DNA of 64,000 bases from JAEULH01 sp963789785 (GTDB taxonomy: Bacteria > Pseudomonadota > Alphaproteobacteria > Rhodospirillales > Defluviicoccaceae), in contig CAWBNC010000028.1 in the NCBI GenBank assembly GCA_963789785.1, positions 3,073 to 67,072 of the forward strand. The letters run 5' to 3'. A program made the position numbers and the translations under genes. Shown piece after piece: positions 8,830-18,412 of the stretch; the first letter of the stretch is position 1; every line of letters begins with the position of its first letter. The notes below the pieces were generated by a model. The model was not told where the DNA came from and ran no database searches. It was given only the letters and a program-made list of their open reading frames with translations.

Positions 8830-10137
8830 CTAGTCTGCGGCCGCGGGCGAAATCGGCGCGCGTAGCGTCGCGGCGTCCCCCGCGACGCCGTCTTTTGCCG
8901 GCGCGCCCTCACCGTAGCGGCTCTTGACGTAGCCCTCGACGATCTCCTGAAATTCGCCGGCGATGCGCGCGCCGCGCAGAGTCATCGCCTTCCTGCCGTC
9001 GATGAAGACGGGGGCAGCCGGTTCCTCACCGGTGCCCGGAAGGCTGATGCCGATATCGGCGTACTTGCTTTCGCCCGGACCGTTGACAATGCAGCCCATG
9101 ACCGCGACGGCCATGGTCTCGACGCCGGGATAGGCCTCCCGCCACGCCGGCATCCGCCGGGCGATATGGTTCTGGATGTCTTCGGCCAGCTCCTGAAAGA
9201 CCGTGCTCGTGGTCCGCCCGCATCCGGGACAGGCCGTGACCATCGGCGCGAACGAGCGGAGGCCCATGACCTGAAGAATCTGCTGGGCGACGATCACCTC
9301 CTCCGTCCGCTCGCCGCCCGGCGCAGGCGTCAGCGAGACGCGGATGGTGTCGCCGATCCCCTCCTGCAGCAGGATCGCCAGTCCCGCCGTCGAAGCGACC
9401 ACGCCCTTGCTTCCCATGCCGGCTTCGGTCAGGCCGAGGTGGAGCGCGTAGTCGCAGCGCGATGCGAGGCTCCTGTAAACCGCGACCAGATGCTGCACGT
9501 CGCTGACCTTGCACGACAGCACGATCCTGTCGCGACCCAGCCCGATCGCCTCGGCGCGAGCGGCGGATCCCAGGGCCGAGACAACCATGGCCTCGCGCAT
9601 GACCTCTTCGGCGGTGCGCGGGCTCGACATCGCGGCGTTGTCGTCCATCAGCCGCGCCAGCAGTTCCTGATCCAGGCTGCCCCAGTTGACGCCAATCCTG
9701 ACCGGCCGATTATGCTTAAGCGCGATCTCGATCATCGTCGCGAACTGGCGGTCCCGCTTCTCGCGAAAGCCGACGTTACCGGGATTGATCCGGTACTTGT
9801 CGAGTGCCGAAGCGCAGTCGGGATAGCGGCTGAGAAGCGTGTGACCAATGTAGTGAAAATCGCCGACGAGCGGGACGTGAACGTCACGGGCAGTGAGGCG
9901 TTCGCGGATGCGGGGCACGGCCCGTGCCGCGTCGTCGCGATCGACCGTGATGCGAACCAGCTCGGAACCGGCGAGCGCCAGGGCCTCGACCTGCGCCACC
10001 GTCGCGTTCACGTCGGCGGTGTCGGTGTTGGTCATCGACTGGACGACAATCGGCGCGTCGCCGCCGACGACAACACCGCCGATCCTGACCGGAACGGTCC
10101 GGTGTCGTTCGACGCCGGCAATCGGATATGACATCAC
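8830..10137 (-). CDS. ispG: 4-hydroxy-3-methylbut-2-enyl diphosphate synthase (flavodoxin/ferredoxin)
   Basis: IspG (GcpE) carries out the penultimate step of the non-mevalonate isoprenoid pathway, reducing MEcPP to HMBPP with a [4Fe-4S] cluster. The TIM-barrel domain starts with VQSMTNTDTADV and contains RINPGNVG. The C-terminal cluster-binding cysteines are visible in TACPGCGRTTST and GCIVNGPGESK. The protein is 435 residues, with an alternative start at the second Met. It precedes hisS by seven bases and is likely co-transcribed with it. Confidence 0.96.
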   Translation of the reverse strand: MMSYPIAGVERHRTVPVRIGGVVVGGDAPIVVQSMTNTDTADVNATVAQVEALALAGSELVRITVDRDDAARAVPRIRERLTARDVHVPLVGDFHYIGHTLLSRYPDCASALDKYRINPGNVGFREKRDRQFATMIEIALKHNRPVRIGVNWGSLDQELLARLMDDNAAMSSPRTAEEVMREAMVVSALGSAARAEAIGLGRDRIVLSCKVSDVQHLVAVYRSLASRCDYALHLGLTEAGMGSKGVVASTAGLAILLQEGIGDTIRVSLTPAPGGERTEEVIVAQQILQVMGLRSFAPMVTACPGCGRTTSTVFQELAEDIQNHIARRMPAWREAYPGVETMAVAVMGCIVNGPGESKYADIGISLPGTGEEPAAPVFIDGRKAMTLRGARIAGEFQEIVEGYVKSRYGEGAPAKDGVAGDAATLRAPISPAAAD

Positions 10138-10242
10138 GAGACGCTCCCTGACAACGGATAGCAGCGCGGCACCGCCCGCGCAAAAATTTGCCAGCGTGCA
10201 GAACCGGGGTCAACGGCCCTCCGCGCGGCCCAACCTTGTAAC

Positions 10243-11313
10243 TTAGCGTGCAGCCGCCGAACGCAAGGCCGCTGGATCGAGAACGATCCCGCGCCTGACT
10301 TGGCCCGACCGGCCCAGCGGTGGCAGAACCTTGCCGCCGAGCACGATCTCGAGACCGCCCGCGTTGCCGGTGACCAGCGACAGGCCACCTGCCGCGTCGA
10401 CGGGAAGCATGTCTCCCGCCTGAAGAACCTTGGAAAGAAAAATGCGGCCGTTGCGGTCGCGCAGCTCGATCCAGGTCGGCGCGGAAGCGCGAAGAACGAT
10501 CCGCTCCTCCACGCTCGCGGCGCTTTCTCCTTCTTCAGAAACCGCCGGCGACGCCTGTGGCTCGGCGGCCGGTTCCGGCGCGCTTTGAGCAAGTGCCGGT
10601 GGCGGCTCGTACGCCGAGGGCTCGCCATCCGTCACGCCGCTGTTGTCGCCGCCAGCCGAGGTTCCCGACGGCGCGTCCTCGCCTGGCTCCACCGCGAGTG
10701 GGGGCAGCGACGCGCTTGTCGGCGGCAGATCGGCCTGCAGACGATCCGGCGGCACGGCGGCCGGGACCGGCTGTTGCCGCTGGGCATCCTGTTCCCGCTC
10801 CGCCTGCGGGGCGCCGGGCGATTCCGGCACCGGAAGGGGGAGGCGCGCCGGCTCACCCGCGGGTGTCGGCGCCAGCCGTTCGGGAACGGCCGCAATGAGC
10901 GTGCCGTCGTCCCCGCCCTGCGGCGACAGCAGATACCAGGCGCCATAAGCCAAGCCGATGAGAAGCACGCTGGCAACGAGAATGGCCGCTCTCGGAACGC
11001 CCCGCTCGCTCTCGGGTGACGGAAAATTAAGATCTCCACCGATCTTCCGCCCGAGGGTTTCGATTTTGAACTGGCGCACCGCCTCGCCGTTGCTCAGGCC
11101 GAGATAATCGGCGTAGGCACGCACGAAGCCGCATGCGTAGGTCGGGCCGGGAAGCGCCTCGTAACGCCCTTCCTCGATAGCCTGGAGAAAAGGTTTGCGC
11201 ACGTTCAACGCCTGCGCGACGGCATCGAGAGTGATACCGCGGCGCCGTCGGTTCGCCTGCAATGTCGCGCCGATGCCGGTGTCCTCGGCCTGCTCGATGT
11301 CGGTGTCAGCCAT
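10243..11313 (-). CDS. RodZ-like helix-turn-helix/DUF4115 membrane protein
   Basis: RodZ proteins link MreB to the inner membrane and help set cell shape. The N-terminal cytoplasmic HTH domain (about 12-80: RRRRGITLDAVAQALNVRKP...LPGPTYACGFVRAYADYLGL) is followed by one transmembrane helix (about 108-128: AAILVASVLLIGLAYGAWYL). Then come a long Pro/Ala/Glu-rich linker and a C-terminal DUF4115 domain (IVLRASAPTWIELRDRNGRI...GGLEIVLGGK). I chose the ATG at 11313 (MADTDIEQ). RodZ upstream of ispG is a common arrangement, which supports the call. Confidence 0.88.
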   Translation of the reverse strand: MADTDIEQAEDTGIGATLQANRRRRGITLDAVAQALNVRKPFLQAIEEGRYEALPGPTYACGFVRAYADYLGLSNGEAVRQFKIETLGRKIGGDLNFPSPESERGVPRAAILVASVLLIGLAYGAWYLLSPQGGDDGTLIAAVPERLAPTPAGEPARLPLPVPESPGAPQAEREQDAQRQQPVPAAVPPDRLQADLPPTSASLPPLAVEPGEDAPSGTSAGGDNSGVTDGEPSAYEPPPALAQSAPEPAAEPQASPAVSEEGESAASVEERIVLRASAPTWIELRDRNGRIFLSKVLQAGDMLPVDAAGGLSLVTGNAGGLEIVLGGKVLPPLGRSGQVRRGIVLDPAALRSAAAR

Positions 11314-11414
11314 GACCACTATCACCCCCACGCCATGGTTGTTTCATTCCGGCGGTCAATCGACCCACCGCCACCCCAAACTGATCATCACCTGAAAGCT
11401 CCCCGCGGCGGCGC

Positions 11415-13685
11415 TCAGAGCATCACCCCATGGTCCACTGCATAGGCCCGGAGCTGCTCGCGGACGCTGCGCTGCCGTCCGGAACAAAGCGAGGCGACAT
11501 AGCCTTCGAGCGTGGAAAGGCGGACTCCGCGGATTGTCGCCTTGATCGGTCCGACCGCCGGCGGCGACATGGAAATGGCGCGATAACCGATGCCGATCAG
11601 GGCCAGCGCATCAAGCGGTCGCGCCGCCATCTCGCCGCAAATGCTAACCGGTACGCGCGCCGCCTGACACTGTTGCAGAATCGACCGCAGGATGCCGAGC
11701 GCGACCGGCGAGAGGCTGTCGTAGCGCTCCGAGATCTGATAGTTCGCTCGATCGCTGGCGAACATGAACTGAAACAGGTCGTTGGTGCCGATCGAAAGGA
11801 AGTCGACAAGGCCGAGCAGCTCGGGAAGCTGGTAGATCAGGGCCGGCACCTCCAGCATGGCGCCGACGTGGACACGCCGGGGCACCAGGCCCCCGCTCTC
11901 GCGCACCCGCGCCAGCTCCTTATCCAGCAGCGCCCGCCCGTAGCGGAACTCGCTCACGTCGGTCAGCATCGGGAACATCAGCCACAAATCTCGCTCGGCG
12001 GCCGCTTTGATCAGCGCCTGCAGCTGCTGGCGTAACATCGCCGGCCGGTCGATCGATACCCGGATCGCCCGCCAGCCCATGGCCGGATTTTCCTCCTGAC
12101 TGCTCGGCCAGTAGGGCATCACCTTGTCGCCGCCGACGTCGAGAGTGCGGAAGACGACCGGTTTCGGCCCGGCGTACTCCAGCACCTTCTGGTAGATCTG
12201 CCGTTGCGCTTCGACGTCCGGAAGCTCGGGGCGGATCATGAACGGCACTTCGGTGCGATAGAGCCCGACGCCGTCAACATCGGATTCGGCAAGATGCTGC
12301 AGATCGATCAGCAGACCGGCATTGATGTGGACGCCGATCCGGACCCCGTCGAGGGTAACCGCCGGCAAATCCTTGATCGCCGCATAGGCGGCGCGTCGTT
12401 CGTCGCGTGCTTTCAGACTCTTGATGAACAGCTTGCGGATGTCATCGCTCGGCCGCACGAGAACCTGAGCGTGCTCGGCGTCGACGATCAGCTGGTCGCC
12501 GTGCTCAATGCGGCTCATCGCCTCCCGCACCTGGCCGACGACCGGGATATCCAGGGCGCGGGCCACGATCGCGACATGCGAGTTCGGCGAGCCTTCCTCC
12601 AGGACGACGCCCCGCAGCCGGTGCCGCTGGTAGTCGAGGAGCTGGGCCGGACCGAGGTTGCGCGCCACGAGAATGACGTCCTGGTCAGCCGGAAGGGCGG
12701 TGCCGCCCGGCTCAGCGCCGATCAGATGCTGCAGCAGCCGGTCGGCGAGATCCTCGAGGTCGTGCACCCGTTCGCGCAGGTAGGCGTCGGAGACCTGGCT
12801 CATCCGGGCGTGGATGTCGTCGTTGACCTTCTGCACCGCGGCCTCGGCGGTCAGCCCGGTGTTGATCGCCTCGCCGATGCGGCGCAACCAGCCGACGTCT
12901 TCGGCAATCAACCGGTAGGTCTCAAGCACATCGCGATGCTCTCCGTCCCCGCCGATGACGGTCGAACGCAGCATGTCGTCGAGGGCGCCGTGCATGTCGG
13001 CCACCGCGTGGCGCAAGCGCTCGTGCTCGATCCGGGTGTCCTCGGCGACGATCTTGCGGATGGCGAAGCGCGGCTTGTGCAGGACCGCGACACCGAAGGC
13101 GAGGCCGCTGTGCAGGCGCGCGCCCTCCAGCCGCGTCGGGGTCGCGGTGACGGTTTCCGCCGGCAGCAGCTGAGTCGGATCGACCGAAACGCCGCTTGCC
13201 ACCATTTCGGCCAGCACCATCGCCACCGTCTGCAGCGCCTCGATTTCTTCGTCGGTGTACTGGCGCGCGGAGGTGTTCTGCACCGCGAGCACCCCGACAA
13301 GACGACCGCCGCGCAGGATCGGCACACCCATCAGCGAATGGTAGATCTCCTCGCCGGTCTCCGGACGAAAGGCGAAGCTGGGATGGTTCTGCGCTTCGGA
13401 CAGCGCCAGCGGTCGCTGCTTGGCGGCGATTTCGCCGATGAGGCCTTCGCCGACACGCAGGCGGGTGCGGCGGACCGCGGCGGCGCGAAGACCCTGGGTC
13501 GCGAACAGCTCGAGCACGTCGCCGGCGCGGCGGATGTAGATCGAGCAGACCTCCGCGGCCATGTCCTTGGCGATAATGGCGACGATGCGGGCAAGGCGGC
13601 CGTCGGTGTTGCCGCCGCTGGCCATGACGTCGCGAATGCGCGCAAGAAGCCGCCGCAGAACCAGGACGGTCTGGCCGTGGTGCAT
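11415..13685 (-). CDS. ptsP: Phosphoenolpyruvate--protein phosphotransferase, nitrogen PTS enzyme I
   Basis: EI-Ntr moves phosphate from PEP to NPr, feeding the regulatory nitrogen PTS. The N-terminal GAF domain (about 15-160) has MGVPILRGGRLVGVLAVQN. The EI domain has the phosphorylated-His region EGSPNSHVAIVARALDIPVVG and the PEP-binding barrel with YRTEVPFMIR, GTNDLFQFMFASDR and the active-site Cys region SICGEMAARPLD. It is about 756 residues from the ATG at 13685 (MHHGQTVLVL), which has GAGGTG just before it and lies four bases after the preceding stop. Position near lysC is typical of alphaproteobacteria. Confidence 0.95.
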   Translation of the reverse strand: MHHGQTVLVLRRLLARIRDVMASGGNTDGRLARIVAIIAKDMAAEVCSIYIRRAGDVLELFATQGLRAAAVRRTRLRVGEGLIGEIAAKQRPLALSEAQNHPSFAFRPETGEEIYHSLMGVPILRGGRLVGVLAVQNTSARQYTDEEIEALQTVAMVLAEMVASGVSVDPTQLLPAETVTATPTRLEGARLHSGLAFGVAVLHKPRFAIRKIVAEDTRIEHERLRHAVADMHGALDDMLRSTVIGGDGEHRDVLETYRLIAEDVGWLRRIGEAINTGLTAEAAVQKVNDDIHARMSQVSDAYLRERVHDLEDLADRLLQHLIGAEPGGTALPADQDVILVARNLGPAQLLDYQRHRLRGVVLEEGSPNSHVAIVARALDIPVVGQVREAMSRIEHGDQLIVDAEHAQVLVRPSDDIRKLFIKSLKARDERRAAYAAIKDLPAVTLDGVRIGVHINAGLLIDLQHLAESDVDGVGLYRTEVPFMIRPELPDVEAQRQIYQKVLEYAGPKPVVFRTLDVGGDKVMPYWPSSQEENPAMGWRAIRVSIDRPAMLRQQLQALIKAAAERDLWLMFPMLTDVSEFRYGRALLDKELARVRESGGLVPRRVHVGAMLEVPALIYQLPELLGLVDFLSIGTNDLFQFMFASDRANYQISERYDSLSPVALGILRSILQQCQAARVPVSICGEMAARPLDALALIGIGYRAISMSPPAVGPIKATIRGVRLSTLEGYVASLCSGRQRSVREQLRAYAVDHGVML

Positions 13686-13689
13686 CACC

Positions 13690-14724
13690 TCAGCCGGCCT
13701 CCCGCAGCTCTCGGGCGGCAAGCGCGGCAAGCGCCTGAGCGACCAGCTCATCGACAATTTCCGCGGTCGATTGCTCGCGCAAGACCATGCCGACACTCTG
13801 CCCCGCCATCAGCGAGCCGCCTTCGACATCGCCATCGATGACCGCCCGGCGCAGTGCACCGGCCCAGAACAGCTCGACCTCGAGCTGCGCCTGCTCCTGG
13901 TTCAGTTCGCCGCGCCGGTAGCGTTCGGCGATCTGCCGCTGCACCTCCATGAAGCGCCGGGTCCCGCCGTTGGCGAGCGCGCGCACCGGAATCACCGGCA
14001 GATCCGGGTCGACCTGGATCGAGACGATCGCGTCGCGGGCGCTGGCGCGGACGAAAGCCTTCTTGAAGGCCGGATGGGCGATGCTTTCGGTGGCGCAGAC
14101 AAAGCGTGTGCCAAGCTGGCAACCGCTGGCCCCCATTTCCAGGTAGGTGATTACCGCTTCGCCGCGGCCGACGCCGCCGGCCACGAACACCGGCACCTCG
14201 CGTATCGCGGGCAGGATCTCCTGGGCCAGCACGCTGGTCGAGACCGGACCGATATGGCCGCCGGCCTCGGCGCCTTCGATGACCAGCGCATCGACGCCGT
14301 TGCGGATCAGGCGCTTGGCGATCCCGAGCGACGGGGCGAAGCTCACCACCTTTGCTCCGCCGTCCTTCAGCCGCTTGATCGCGCCGCTCGGCGGCAGTCC
14401 CCCGGCGAGAACCACATGGCCGACCTGGCGATCGAGGCAGACCGCGATCAGGGCGTCGATATCGGGGTGCATGACGATCAGGTTGACGCCGAACGGCCTG
14501 TCTGTCCGGGCCTGGGTAGCGGCTATTTCCCGATCCAGCGCATCGGGCTGCAGCGAGCCGCAGGCGATCACGCCGAAGCCGCCGGCGTTGGAGATCGCCG
14601 AGACAAGGTGCTGTTCGGAGACCCAGGACATGGCGCCGCCCATCAGCGCATAGCGGCACCCGAGGAATGCGGTACCCCGCGACCACAGCCGGTTGAGCCG
14701 CGCCTCCGCGGATATTCCTGCCAT
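13690..14724 (-). CDS. Nitronate monooxygenase/2-nitropropane dioxygenase family FMN protein
   Basis: This family uses FMN in a TIM barrel to oxidise nitronates; some members are enoyl-ACP reductases (FabK-like). Motifs visible are GGAMSWVSEQHLVSAISNAGGFG near the start and the FMN phosphate-binding DALVIEGAEAGGHIG plus FVAGGVGRGEAV. At 344 residues the length is normal. It sits between lysC and ptsP with gaps of four to six bases, so it is in the same operon. The physiological substrate is unknown. Confidence 0.85.
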   Translation of the reverse strand: MAGISAEARLNRLWSRGTAFLGCRYALMGGAMSWVSEQHLVSAISNAGGFGVIACGSLQPDALDREIAATQARTDRPFGVNLIVMHPDIDALIAVCLDRQVGHVVLAGGLPPSGAIKRLKDGGAKVVSFAPSLGIAKRLIRNGVDALVIEGAEAGGHIGPVSTSVLAQEILPAIREVPVFVAGGVGRGEAVITYLEMGASGCQLGTRFVCATESIAHPAFKKAFVRASARDAIVSIQVDPDLPVIPVRALANGGTRRFMEVQRQIAERYRRGELNQEQAQLEVELFWAGALRRAVIDGDVEGGSLMAGQSVGMVLREQSTAEIVDELVAQALAALAARELREAG

Positions 14725-14730
14725 GATGGT

Positions 14731-15948
14731 TTAGGCGTCGAGCCCGTAGGCGGCGTGAAGAGCGCGGACGGCAAGCTCAGTATAGACTTCGTCGATCAAC
14801 ACGCTGACCTTGATCTCGGAGGTCGAGATGACCTGAATGTTGATCCCCTTTTCGGCCAAAGTGCGAAACATCCTTTGCGCGATGCCCGCGTGGCTGCGCA
14901 TTCCGACCCCAATCACCGAAACCTTGACGACATTGGCATCCGAACGCAGGTCGGCATAGCCTATGTCGTCGCGGCAACCGGAGATGACGCTCACGGCGCG
15001 CTCCAGGTCGGCCTTGCCGACGGTGAAGGTCAGGTCGGTAGCCTCTCCCGAAGGTGAGACATTCTGCACGATCATGTCAACATTGATGCTGGCGTCGGCA
15101 AGCGGCCCGAAGATGCCGGCCGCGGTTCCCGGCCGGTCGGCGACCCGGAGCAGCGTGATCTTGGCCTCGTCCCGACTGTAGGCGACGCCACTCACCAGTT
15201 CCTGTTCCACGATCTCGTCCTCTCCGACAACGAGGGTTCCCGGCACCTCCTCGAAGCTCGACAGCACCTGCAGCCGGACGCCGCACTTCATCGCCAGCTC
15301 GACGGCGCGGGTTTGCAGAACCTTGGCCCCAAGCGACGCCATCTCGAGCATTTCCTCGTAGGTGATCCGCTCAAGTTTCCGGGCACGGGCGACGATGCGC
15401 GGATCGGAAGTATATACGCCGTCGACGTCCGTGTAGATATCGCAGCAATCGGCCGCCAGCGCCGCGGCCAGAGCCACCGCCGAAGTATCCGATCCGCCGC
15501 GGCCGAGAGTGGTGATGCGACCGTCGGCGGCGATCCCCTGGAAGCCGGCCAGCACCGCGACCTCGCCCCGAGCCATCCGCCGGACGATCTCGTCGGTCTC
15601 AACCGCCTCGATCCGGGCCCGGCCGTGGGCGTTGTCGGTGCTGAGCGGCAGCTGCCAGCCAAGCCAGGAGCGCGCCGGCACGCCCAGCTCCTGCATCGCG
15701 AGGGCGAGAAGACCAGCGGTGACCTGCTCCCCGCTGGCGACGACGACATCGTATTCGCGCGCGTCGTGCAGCGGGCTGATCGCCGAGACGTAGCCGACAA
15801 GCTGATTGGTCACGCCCGCCATCGCCGAGACCACCACCGCGACCTCGTTACCGGCGCTCACGCTGCGGGCGACCCGCGCCGCCACCGCCTTGATGCGGTT
15901 GACATCGGCAACGGAAGTGCCGCCAAATTTCTGGACAAGTCGCGCCAT
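14731..15948 (-). CDS. lysC: Aspartate kinase
   Basis: Aspartokinase phosphorylates aspartate, the first step to lysine, threonine, methionine and diaminopimelate. The kinase domain begins with VQKFGGTSVADVNRIK and has GRGGSDTSAVALA. The C-terminus holds two ACT domains (about 265-405) for feedback regulation. The 405-residue length fits the single-function, allosteric class. It is the first gene of the minus-strand run that continues to ptsP and beyond. Confidence 0.96.
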   Translation of the reverse strand: MARLVQKFGGTSVADVNRIKAVAARVARSVSAGNEVAVVVSAMAGVTNQLVGYVSAISPLHDAREYDVVVASGEQVTAGLLALAMQELGVPARSWLGWQLPLSTDNAHGRARIEAVETDEIVRRMARGEVAVLAGFQGIAADGRITTLGRGGSDTSAVALAAALAADCCDIYTDVDGVYTSDPRIVARARKLERITYEEMLEMASLGAKVLQTRAVELAMKCGVRLQVLSSFEEVPGTLVVGEDEIVEQELVSGVAYSRDEAKITLLRVADRPGTAAGIFGPLADASINVDMIVQNVSPSGEATDLTFTVGKADLERAVSVISGCRDDIGYADLRSDANVVKVSVIGVGMRSHAGIAQRMFRTLAEKGINIQVISTSEIKVSVLIDEVYTELAVRALHAAYGLDA

Positions 15949-16036
15949 GGTCTCCGCAGCCGGTCGGTCGTTTCATTCTGCCGTTAACGCTCCCGCAGCG
16001 GAGCGTGACAGGGATTCTGGTTATTCAAGATGAAGT

Positions 16037-16052
16037 CCGGGCTTGAGCCCGG
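16037..16052. repeat. Perfect hairpin between divergent lysC and ubiG
   Basis: CCGGGC-TTGA-GCCCGG forms a perfect 6-bp stem with a 4-base loop in the short divergent region. It could be a regulatory palindrome or part of a dispersed palindromic repeat. No T-run follows, so it is not a typical terminator. Confidence 0.4.
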
Positions 16053-16151
16053 TTGCTGACGTCGATAACGGCGCTAGATAAAGGCAAAGCGACAGCCGGC
16101 GCAACAACGCACGCGCCACTACACGCATCCCGGAACAGCGAGCACCACTTC

Positions 16152-16958
16152 ATGGCGCAAAGTACACCAGGTACCAGTACGCTGGCGCCCGACGAGATCG
16201 AACGTTTCGCCGCTCTGGCGGACACCTGGTGGAACGTCGAGGGTGAGTTCGGCCAGCTCCACAAGCTCAACCCGGTGCGCATCGCCTTCATCCGCGATCA
16301 CGTCCTCGCCCACTTCCGTCGCGTCTCACCCGATCGGTACGGCAACGTCGCGCCCCCCGGCGTGACCAGGCCGTTCACCGGGCTCGGGATGGTCGATCTC
16401 GGCTGCGGCGGCGGTCTGCTCACCGAGCCGATTGCCCGGCTCGGCGCCCGGGTGACCGGCCTCGATGCCGAGGCAAAGGCGATCGGCGTCGCCGCCGCCC
16501 ACGCCGCCGCTCAGGGCCTCGCAATCGACTACCGCTGCGCCCTGCCGGAAGCGCTGGCCGGCGAAGGCAAGTCCTTCGATGTCGTCCTCGCTATGGAGAT
16601 CATCGAGCATGTCGCCGACATCGACGCTTTCGTCGCCGCCTGCGCCCGGTTGCTCGCGCCGGACGGGGCGATGGTTCTCTCGACGCTGAACCGGACCCTG
16701 AAGTCGCTGGCGCTGGCCAAGATCGGTGCCGAATACGTGCTGCGCTGGGTGCCGCCGGGAACGCACGACTGGCGCAAATTCGTCCGCCCGGACGAGCTGT
16801 CCCGGGCGCTCCGCCGCAACGGCCTGCGCGTTCGCGCCTGCCGGGGCATGACCTACAATCCGCTCGGCGATCGCTGGGCCCTGAGCGACGACCTGTCGGT
16901 CAACTACCTCGCCTTCATCACCCGTGGCCCGGCCCGCAACGCGAACCGCACGGCCTAG
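16152..16958 (+). CDS. ubiG: Ubiquinone biosynthesis O-methyltransferase
   Basis: UbiG carries out both O-methylations in ubiquinone synthesis at the membrane, using SAM. The 268-residue protein has the family opening EIERFAALADTWWNVEGEF...LHKLNPVRIAFI, the SAM motif VDLGCGGGLLTEPIARLGA and the C-terminal WRKFVRPDELSRALRRNGL. I chose the ATG at 16152 because the family starts close to it; upstream in-frame codons look non-coding. It is divergent from lysC. Confidence 0.95.
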   Translation: MAQSTPGTSTLAPDEIERFAALADTWWNVEGEFGQLHKLNPVRIAFIRDHVLAHFRRVSPDRYGNVAPPGVTRPFTGLGMVDLGCGGGLLTEPIARLGARVTGLDAEAKAIGVAAAHAAAQGLAIDYRCALPEALAGEGKSFDVVLAMEIIEHVADIDAFVAACARLLAPDGAMVLSTLNRTLKSLALAKIGAEYVLRWVPPGTHDWRKFVRPDELSRALRRNGLRVRACRGMTYNPLGDRWALSDDLSVNYLAFITRGPARNANRTA

Positions 16959-17060
16959 ATCAACCTGCTTTCGGCTGGACTCGTCCGAAAGCAGAAAGTT
17001 GATCGATTACAAAAACATCGAGCATCTCATCTGCGCCCATGCGGGCGAGAGGCATGCTCT
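16958..17060 (+). repeat. Interspersed palindromic repeat, copy 1
   Basis: Directly after ubiG comes a nested stem-loop: GATCAAC and GTTGATC (16958-16964 and 16998-17004) enclose CTGCTTTCGG and CCGAAAGCAG (16965-16974 and 16985-16994). The segment 16984-17060, from tccgaaagcag to catgctct, recurs in inverted orientation at 50012-50087 with roughly 80% identity by eye. Its position after a stop codon is compatible with a terminator role, but the length and recurrence suggest a dispersed repeat family. Confidence 0.7.
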
Positions 17061-17128
17061 AATCATTCCGGCGGCGCCACCACGGCAGAACCTGGCAGAC
17101 GATCCCGTCGTCGCGAAGCGCCGCTGCG

Positions 17129-17581
17129 TCATCGGCGCTGGCCTCGCCATAGATCCCGCGCTGCAGAGGCCTCGCCGAAATGAATGCGGCGCGCTTCCTC
17201 GGCAAAGCGCGGGCCGACATCCTCACAGTTCGCTTCGATGCTGGCGCGCAGCCGGTTCAGCATCTGAGCCAGCCCTTCCGCATTGAGCGGCGGCCGCTCG
17301 GCCGGCCCCGATACCGGCCCCGGCACCGCGCCGCCGGCGATCCCGCCGGCCGACCCGCCGGCCGATCCAACATTCGTGCCCTCCGCCGCATCGCGGCTGT
17401 CCGGCCCGCTTGCAGTGGAACGCGCGACCCGCGGCGCCATGGGCGCCTTGACGATGTCGGTGTTGCCGCACAGCGGGCAGACCAGTGCGCCGGCGTCGGC
17501 CTGTTCGTCGTACGAGGCGCCGGAGCGGAACCAAGCCTCGAACCTGTGCCCCGAACCGCAGGCGAGATCGAAGACAATCAT
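17129..17581 (-). CDS. DUF1178 family protein
   Basis: A 150-residue protein starting MIVFDLACGSGHRFEAWF with a CxxC pair in VCPLCGNTDIVKAPMAPRV, the hallmarks of DUF1178; the two cysteines probably bind zinc. The middle is a low-complexity Gly/Ala/Pro stretch (about 75-100). The C-terminus (AEEARRIHFGEA) matches the family ending. It starts inside the stop codon of the upstream nitrilase gene (ATGA overlap), so the two are coupled. Function is unknown. Confidence 0.85.
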   Translation of the reverse strand: MIVFDLACGSGHRFEAWFRSGASYDEQADAGALVCPLCGNTDIVKAPMAPRVARSTASGPDSRDAAEGTNVGSAGGSAGGIAGGAVPGPVSGPAERPPLNAEGLAQMLNRLRASIEANCEDVGPRFAEEARRIHFGEASAARDLWRGQRR

Positions 17582-18406
17582 GACTCCGCCGCCGCGAAGG
17601 CCCGATCGTGCTCCAGCGCCGGGATGCGCCGCCTGCGCGTCTGCGACCGCGTCGGGGTCGAGCTCGGCAGTAATGACACCGACGCTGTCGCCGGCATCGG
17701 CGAGGATCGCGCCCCAGGGATCGACGATCAGCGAGTGGCCGAAGGTGCGCCGGCCCTCGGCGTGGACTCCGCACTGCGCCGGCGCCAGAACGTAGCAGCC
17801 CGTTTCGATCGCCCGGGCGCGGGCGAGAACATGCCAGTGGGCGGCGCCGGTGGTTTGGGTAAAGGCCGCCGGAATGGCAATAAAATCAGCGCCGGCCTTG
17901 GCCAGAGACCGGTAAAGGTGGGCGAAGCGCAGGTCGTAGCAGACGCTCAGGCCCAGCCGACCCCACGGTGTTGCGGCTATCACCGCCCTGTCTCCCGGCG
18001 CGATGACGGCCGATTCCCGGTAGCTCTCGCCGTTGCCGAGGTCGACATCGAACAGGTGGATCTTGTCGTAGCGCGCAACGACGCGGCCCGACCCGTCGAG
18101 CAGCAGCGATCGGTTGACGATGCGGCCGTCCGCGCGACGGATCGTGAGCGAACCGATCAGGATCCAGGCGCCGAGCGCGGCGGCCGCGCCGGCGAAGGCC
18201 GCGAGCGCCGGGTGATCGGATTCGGCGATCGCCTTCTCCCGCTGCCGAGCCTGATCCGACTCGATCATGGCGACGTTCTCGGGCAGCAGGACCAGCTCCG
18301 CCCCGCCGGCGCGCGCCTCTTGGATCAGCGGCAGGACGGCGTCGATATTGGCGCCGATCTCGCGTCCGGCGCTGGTCTGCACGCATGCGACACTACAGCG
18401 CGGCAT
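17578..18406 (-). CDS. Carbon-nitrogen hydrolase (nitrilase superfamily, Nit1/YbeM-like)
   Basis: The nitrilase-superfamily triad is visible: Glu in VLLPENVAM, Lys in YDKIHLFDVD and Cys in LSVCYDLRFAHLYR. This subgroup (Nit1/omega-amidase-like) includes deaminated-glutathione amidase, a plausible role. The protein is about 275 residues. An apparent +1 base near 17630 shifts the last codons; corrected, it ends RIPALEHDRAFAAAES and a stop at 17578-17580. Without this correction the frame would run on into the next gene and falsely look like a nitrilase-DUF1178 fusion. It precedes grxC's neighbour DUF1178 in a minus-strand group. Confidence 0.88.
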
Positions 18407-18412
18407 GGCCGC

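Noticed and set aside
17129..18406. A nitrilase-DUF1178 gene fusion
   Set aside because: The continuous frame depends on one extra base near 17630. Without it the nitrilase ends normally and DUF1178 starts in an ATGA overlap.
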